NCBI RefSeq assembly: GCF_003347605.1
Contig: NZ_QDFZ01000002.1
Coordinates: 62,001 to 126,000, forward strand
DNA: 64,000 bases
Direction: 5' to 3'
Origin: Chryseobacterium sp. KLBC 52
GTDB taxonomy: Bacteria > Bacteroidota > Bacteroidia > Flavobacteriales > Weeksellaceae
Notes under the pieces: model-generated
The model's input: the letters and a program-made list of their open reading frames with translations, nothing else
Database searches by the model: none
What the model was told of the DNA's origin: nothing
Translations under genes and position numbers: made by a program
Shown: positions 60,230 through 64,000 of the stretch, piece after piece
Layout of the letters: each line of letters opens with the position of its first letter
Numbering within the stretch: position 1 is the stretch's first letter

Positions 60230-61336
60230 TTATCGTGCTGCATTTCCGGCAGGCTGCTGCTGGGTTACACAGTGAATCATTCCTCCGTTTTCATACAGGT
60301 TTCTTACATCTATTCCTACTACTTTTCGATCCGGATACTGATCCTGAATAATCTTGTTGGCAATGGCATCATTAGGATCTCCATAGTTGGGAACCAACAC
60401 CACTGTATTTGCTACGTAATAATTTACATAAGAACCTTTTTCGTCCAGTTGTTTTCCGTAGGCTGTTTTCACTTTGTTTTTGGTAGCCGGAACGTAAACT
60501 TTTTTATATTCTTTTCCGTTTACATTGGTGGCGGTATAAAGCGTGTTGACATCTTTGTCTGAAAGCCCAAGATCAAGAAGTTCATCTTCTTTCATGGTAA
60601 TCATGGTTTGATGATTGATAAATTTCATAAAACCATCGATGTGCATATCGGTAACATCCAATCCGGTTACTCCATCCAGCCAGATCACTTTGGATACTCC
60701 GTAGTAGGTTTCAAACATTTCTTCGGCTTCTTCCTGCGTGATATCTTTATTTCTGGTAGCTCCTTTTTGCTGACTGATGACTGAACTTTTACAAGCCATT
60801 AAAACTCCGTTTCCATCCGCTTCCACAGATCCTCCTTCATTTACCATTTCTTCATTCAGATTGATGACTTTGACCCCAAGGTCTGAGCCTATCTTTCGTG
60901 GAATTTCATCACAGTTTTCAAAATCAAATTTTTCGCCCCAGCCATTGAATCCCCAATCTTCAATAAGAACATTTCCTTTCTTATCTTTTACGAAAACAGG
61001 TCCGTTATCTCTGATCCATACGTCATCGGTAGGATACACTTTGAAATCAACATTTTTCATTGGAACTTTGTTCTCTTCCAAAAGACGGATAATTCTGTTT
61101 TTCTCTTCATTATTGTAGGCAATAATGTGAACTTTCTCGCCAGACTGAAGGGCTTTTGTCATGTCCACCCATGTCTGCTCTAACCTTTTACGGTAAGTCA
61201 TTCCGTGTTGATAATGATGCGGCCATTGAAGCCACGTTCCTTCATGTTTTGAAGATTCTTCGGGAAAATGATAGTCTGTCTGTGCCATATAGAATATAGA
61301 GCTCAATACTAAAGTGAGTGTGAATAATTTTTTCAT
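60230..61336 (-). CDS. aguA: Exported agmatine deiminase-family protein
   Basis: 368 aa. Agmatine deiminase turns agmatine into N-carbamoylputrescine and ammonia. The catalytic Cys356 lies in GGMIHCVTQQQP, with DDVWIRDNGPVF, VLIEDWGFNGWGEKF, EGGSVEADGNGVL-type and DVTDMHIDGFMKF motifs for the Asp, Glu and His ligands. Unusually for the classic enzyme, it begins with a signal peptide (MKKLFTLTLVLSSIFYMAQ), placing it in the periplasm or outside. It follows a decayed gene by 4 nt and probably shares its promoter. An alternative is a related secreted peptidyl-arginine deiminase-type enzyme. Confidence 0.85.
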   Translation of the reverse strand: MKKLFTLTLVLSSIFYMAQTDYHFPEESSKHEGTWLQWPHHYQHGMTYRKRLEQTWVDMTKALQSGEKVHIIAYNNEEKNRIIRLLEENKVPMKNVDFKVYPTDDVWIRDNGPVFVKDKKGNVLIEDWGFNGWGEKFDFENCDEIPRKIGSDLGVKVINLNEEMVNEGGSVEADGNGVLMACKSSVISQQKGATRNKDITQEEAEEMFETYYGVSKVIWLDGVTGLDVTDMHIDGFMKFINHQTMITMKEDELLDLGLSDKDVNTLYTATNVNGKEYKKVYVPATKNKVKTAYGKQLDEKGSYVNYYVANTVVLVPNYGDPNDAIANKIIQDQYPDRKVVGIDVRNLYENGGMIHCVTQQQPAGNAAR

Positions 61337-61340
61337 ATCA

Positions 61341-61573
61341 TTAAAATTTCTTTCCTATAAAAACACCGAAATTGGTTAAAATTCAGGATTAATTTTCTTT
61401 GATTCATATTCGTAGCTAATAGTTCCCGAGGCGAAATAATTCCATTTTCTGCTAAAATCTTTATTATAAATTCCCAGTAGCTCAGTCTCTTTATTTCCAA
61501 CATACGCCTGCACAGAAATTTGTGAATGGGCACAAAAAGGAAATAATAAGATGAGGAGAAATACATTCTTCAT
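61341..61573 (-). pseudogene. Remnant of a small outer-membrane protein gene
   Basis: The first 65 codons give MKNVFLLILLFPFCAHSQ (signal peptide) and SVQAYVGNKETELLGIYNKD, then WNYFASGTISYEYESKKINP, stopping at TAA soon after. Immediately after, in a shifted frame, ILTNFGVFIGKKF followed by a stop looks like the end of a beta-barrel protein (terminal Phe). This combination suggests that a larger barrel gene lost its middle by deletion with a frameshift. A genuine short secreted peptide ending at 61376 is the alternative. Confidence 0.55.
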
Positions 61574-61631
61574 TCTATTTGTCTTTTTAAGTTACACATT
61601 GCAAGTTCGTCATTGTGATGATTGACGGGTA

Positions 61632-61639
61632 CAAAATTA
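61632..61639 (-). promoter_or_regulatory. -7 promoter box of the remnant and aguA
   Basis: Minus-strand TAATTTTG matches TAnnTTTG 58 nt before the remnant's ATG, the likely promoter for both. A -33 TTG at the ideal distance is not seen. Confidence 0.4.
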
Positions 61640-61749
61640 GGTCTCTCAAAAAAACAAATCTTGTCCTAAATTGACATTCTTTTCATGCAGTGAAATCAAT
61701 ACAGATCGTTCTATTTCCTATTCTAATGTACTGAAAATAAAAACAAAAA

Positions 61750-61776
61750 AGGTGAAAAATCATTTGATTTCCACCT
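61750..61776 (-). terminator. Terminator of the amino acid permease gene
   Basis: AGGTG / CACCT arms (61750-61754 and 61772-61776) with inner AAATCA/TGATTT pairing; on the minus strand a T-run follows. Confidence 0.6.
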
Positions 61777-61807
61777 CTTAAAACATGTTTAGATCTGTTT
61801 TATATTT

Positions 61808-63226
61808 TTATTTTGGCTTGTATAATTTGTACATCACGAACAAAAATCCAATCCATACAGGAATCAGAATTACCTGGATTTCCATTCCTGTAATGCTCAT
61901 CAATCCTAAGATCAGGATTAAGAATGCGATACAGATATAGTTGGATATCGGGTAAAATATAGACGGAAATTTGGATTGAATTCCTTCTGCATTGATTGAT
62001 TTTTTAAACTTTAAATGGGTGTAGCATATCATCAGCCAGTTGATGATCAAAGTAGACACCACTAAAGCCATCAGATATTCAAAAGCTTTTTCCGGAACTA
62101 ATTTATTGATGATAATACAGATCCCTGCAAAGCATGATGAAATAATGATTGCGTTGGTAGGGACTGAGTTTTTATTCAGTTTTTTCAGAAATTTCGGTGC
62201 ATTTCCCTGCTGAGCCAATCCGAAAAGCATTCTGCTGTTACTGTAAACACTACTGTTGTATACAGACAAAGCAGCTGTTAAAACAATCAGGTTAAGCACA
62301 TTTGCAATTAATGTATTGAACTGAATGACTTTACCAAAAAGGCTGAATTCAAGACCATTTAAATTCTGAAATACCATTACGAACGGGCTTGATCCTTCTG
62401 TAATATCTCTCCACGGACTTAATGAAAATAAGATAACCAAAGCTCCTACATAGAAAATAAGGATTCTATAGATCACCTGGTTGGTTGCCTGTGGAATGGT
62501 TTTCTCCGGATTTTTTGCTTCTGCAGCAGTAATTCCAATAAGCTCAAGACCTCCGAATGAGAACATGATCATCGCCATGGCTGCAAATAATCCAGAATAT
62601 CCGTTCTCTGTTTTATTAAATAATCCCTTTGGAAAAAATCCACCGTCATTCCAAAGATTGGTAATGGTAGCTTTTTCTCCTCCTGTACCGCTTATTAAAA
62701 GGTATACTCCGAAAACAATCATGGCAATAATAGCGACTACCTTGATGATGGAAAACCAGAATTCTGTTTCTCCATACACCTTTACAGAAGCCAGGTTAAG
62801 TGCATTAATGACTATAAAGAAAAATAAACTGGAAACCCAGAGTGGTATTTCCGGCCACCAAAAATGAATATAATGTCCGATAGCGGTAAGTTCCGCCATA
62901 CTTACCAGAATATAAAGAATCCAGTAATTCCATCCTGAAGCAAATCCTGGGAAATTTCCCCAATATTTGTAGGCAAAGTAGCTAAAACTTCCCGAAACAG
63001 GTTCCTGAACTACCATCTCACCCAGCTGACGCATAATAAAAAAGGCAATAATTCCTGCCAATGCATAGCCTAAGATTACAGAGGGTCCTGCCAGTACTGC
63101 AGCGGGTCCAATTCCCAGAAATAACCCTGTTCCTATGGCACCTCCAAGGGCAATTAATTGTATGTGTCGGTTTGTTAATCCTCTAACTAAAGTCTCGTTT
63201 TGTCCTGTTTTATTTTCGTTGCTCAT
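61808..63226 (-). CDS. Amino acid permease (APC superfamily, AAT type)
   Basis: 472-aa inner-membrane transporter with 12 predicted membrane helices. The diagnostic N-terminus LVRGLTNRHIQLIALGGAIG and TGLFLGIGPAAVLAGPSV, then LGEMVVQEPVSGSFSYFAYK, FASGWNYWILYILVSMAELT and MFSFGGLELIGITAAEAKNP, is typical of the amino acid:proton symporter group (as in AroP, LysP, GabP). Substrate not predictable. Transcribed alone. Confidence 0.93.
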   Translation of the reverse strand: MSNENKTGQNETLVRGLTNRHIQLIALGGAIGTGLFLGIGPAAVLAGPSVILGYALAGIIAFFIMRQLGEMVVQEPVSGSFSYFAYKYWGNFPGFASGWNYWILYILVSMAELTAIGHYIHFWWPEIPLWVSSLFFFIVINALNLASVKVYGETEFWFSIIKVVAIIAMIVFGVYLLISGTGGEKATITNLWNDGGFFPKGLFNKTENGYSGLFAAMAMIMFSFGGLELIGITAAEAKNPEKTIPQATNQVIYRILIFYVGALVILFSLSPWRDITEGSSPFVMVFQNLNGLEFSLFGKVIQFNTLIANVLNLIVLTAALSVYNSSVYSNSRMLFGLAQQGNAPKFLKKLNKNSVPTNAIIISSCFAGICIIINKLVPEKAFEYLMALVVSTLIINWLMICYTHLKFKKSINAEGIQSKFPSIFYPISNYICIAFLILILGLMSITGMEIQVILIPVWIGFLFVMYKLYKPK

Positions 63227-63321
63227 TGAATGAATTATTCGGTCGCTAAATATATAAAAACTTTTGAGAGAAATTCACATTCCATGGGGTAAATTGAGAA
63301 TTTGCAGTCAGGCAGACAAGA

Positions 63322-63350
63322 AAAAACCTTAACAGTTTGCTAAGGCTTTT
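63322..63350 (-). terminator. Terminator of the right-edge gene
   Basis: AAAAACCTTA (63322-63331) pairs with TAAGGCTTTT (63341-63350, one wobble on the minus strand), followed on the minus strand by T's. Confidence 0.65.
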
Positions 63351-63415
63351 TCTGCGCATAAATAATAAAATCATTGATCTTCTTCTGGAAGAGCTTTTAA
63401 ATCAGTATCGATCGT

Positions 63416-64000
63416 TTAGTTTGTTGGTACAGCATAAATAATATTTTCTGAATAGTTACCTCCAAAACCCTGAAAAAAAGTACCAGCTGACACAGCACCT
63501 CCAATCACGTTATTTCCGGCAATGTATTTATATCTTTTGACTGCACCAGATGAGTTATTCACAATCAGACTTCCCTGAATAATGGAAAATCTTGTAAGTG
63601 AAGGTGCTGTAGGCCCCTGAATAAGCCCGCTTACTAACACAGGTGCTTCAAAAATATCTCCTGAAATATTAGCAGTATCTCCCGGATTAATAGTAGGCTG
63701 ATCTGAAAAGCTTGTCCTTATCCACATCCATTGATCACTGGTTAATGCCGTCCCTGTAGGGATAATAAGCTGTTGTACTGTAACCAGCCATTTTCCCTGA
63801 GGCAGGTCAATATAAGAGCCGGTATACTGAAATGTTCCGGTGGAAGTGAAAGGAATATCAATCCCGGTTCCGTTTGTTCCTCTTACCACTGTAAGCCTTA
63901 CAGGTTTCCACAAGCCGTTTCCGTTGGCGTCAGAAGTCAGGACATAATTTTCGTTTTGCGCTCCATCTGTAATTTTTATTCCTGATACCGGAGCGGCTAA
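63416..64000 (-). CDS. Secreted fibre-like protein, paralogue 3, 5' truncated by the window
   Basis: The frame stays open to base 64000, so the start is outside; 194 residues are seen. The first part reads VSGIKITDGAQN then LTSDANGNGLWKP, matching the internal repeat of paralogue 2 (ALKIVDGTQG ... LTSDANGVATW). The last ~140 residues (YTGSYIDLPQGKWLVTVQQL, SDQWMWIRTSFSDQ, SGAVKRYKYIAGN, GFGGNYSENIIYAVPTN) match the C-terminal domain of paralogue 2 closely. A start codon at 63913 (TTG) is not needed. Likely surface or secreted. Confidence 0.8.
   Translation of the reverse strand, partial: LAAPVSGIKITDGAQNENYVLTSDANGNGLWKPVRLTVVRGTNGTGIDIPFTSTGTFQYTGSYIDLPQGKWLVTVQQLIIPTGTALTSDQWMWIRTSFSDQPTINPGDTANISGDIFEAPVLVSGLIQGPTAPSLTRFSIIQGSLIVNNSSGAVKRYKYIAGNNVIGGAVSAGTFFQGFGGNYSENIIYAVPTN

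Noticed and set aside
61333..61566. 77-aa frame overlapping the barrel remnant
   Set aside because: Shadow frame with no signal peptide or family character; the remnant in the neighbouring frame has a clear signal peptide.

Overview
This is an AT-rich chromosomal window from a member of the Bacteroidota, most likely a flavobacterium close to Chryseobacterium (family Weeksellaceae). The evidence is two cargo proteins with C-terminal type IX secretion (T9SS type A) sorting domains, a class II HMG-CoA reductase, SusC/FhuA-style outer-membrane receptors, and many promoters with the Bacteroidota -7 motif TAnnTTTG (three of them with TTG exactly 19 nt upstream). The genus is an inference. No prophage, transposase, CRISPR array or rRNA was seen.

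Layout. 1-4.5 kb: the end of a large outer-membrane barrel-like protein facing a T9SS cargo protein. 4.6-16.9 kb: housekeeping genes (dusB, deoC with an Lrp regulator, a DNase I-like phosphatase, trmD-ndh, a GH25 lysozyme, an alpha/beta hydrolase fusion, a nucleotidase, an Uup-like ABC-F protein, a Gfo/Idh/MocA oxidoreductase). 17-20 kb: a siderophore receptor plus a PepSY-type membrane partner (iron uptake). 20.2-24 kb: a small barrel protein, a 1-Cys peroxiredoxin with an operator-like promoter, MscS and sucC. 24-28.3 kb: a five-gene minus-strand operon with almost no gaps (HMG-CoA reductase, an overlooked 55-aa membrane protein, a secreted DUF3298-like protein, DUF423, ClC channel). 28.4-30.8 kb: a radical SAM / DUF4130 DNA-repair pair. 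30.9-31.3 kb: a non-coding stretch with three perfect DnaA boxes, the most interesting site in the window and a candidate oriC or DnaA-binding locus. 31.3-39 kb: HEAT protein, HxlR regulator, a lipoprotein, pfkA-gapA, an MpaB-type oxygenase, recA. 39-49.7 kb: an unknown cytoplasmic protein, an S9 peptidase, htpG, an XRE regulator, an alkyltransferase-like protein, a 48-aa protein, a deoxyhypusine synthase-like enzyme and a GreA-type factor, separated by intergenic sequence full of dispersed repeats. 50-54 kb: porin-like protein, arfB, menE, tRNA-Gln and a second T9SS cargo protein. 54-64 kb: three related secreted fibre-like proteins (one cut by the window edge), a TPR-HTH regulator, an HdeD-like membrane protein, an exported agmatine deiminase next to a decayed gene, and an amino acid permease.

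Most genes are ordinary core or envelope functions. The less explained material lies between genes: at least four families of dispersed repeats or hairpins, the DnaA-box cluster, a 34-nt repeat bracketing the S9 peptidase gene, and promoter boxes so close to start codons that some mRNAs are probably leaderless. Where a -7 box overlapped an upstream TTG or GTG codon, the downstream ATG was taken as the start (ndh, the GH25 gene, the DUF4846 lipoprotein, pfkA).
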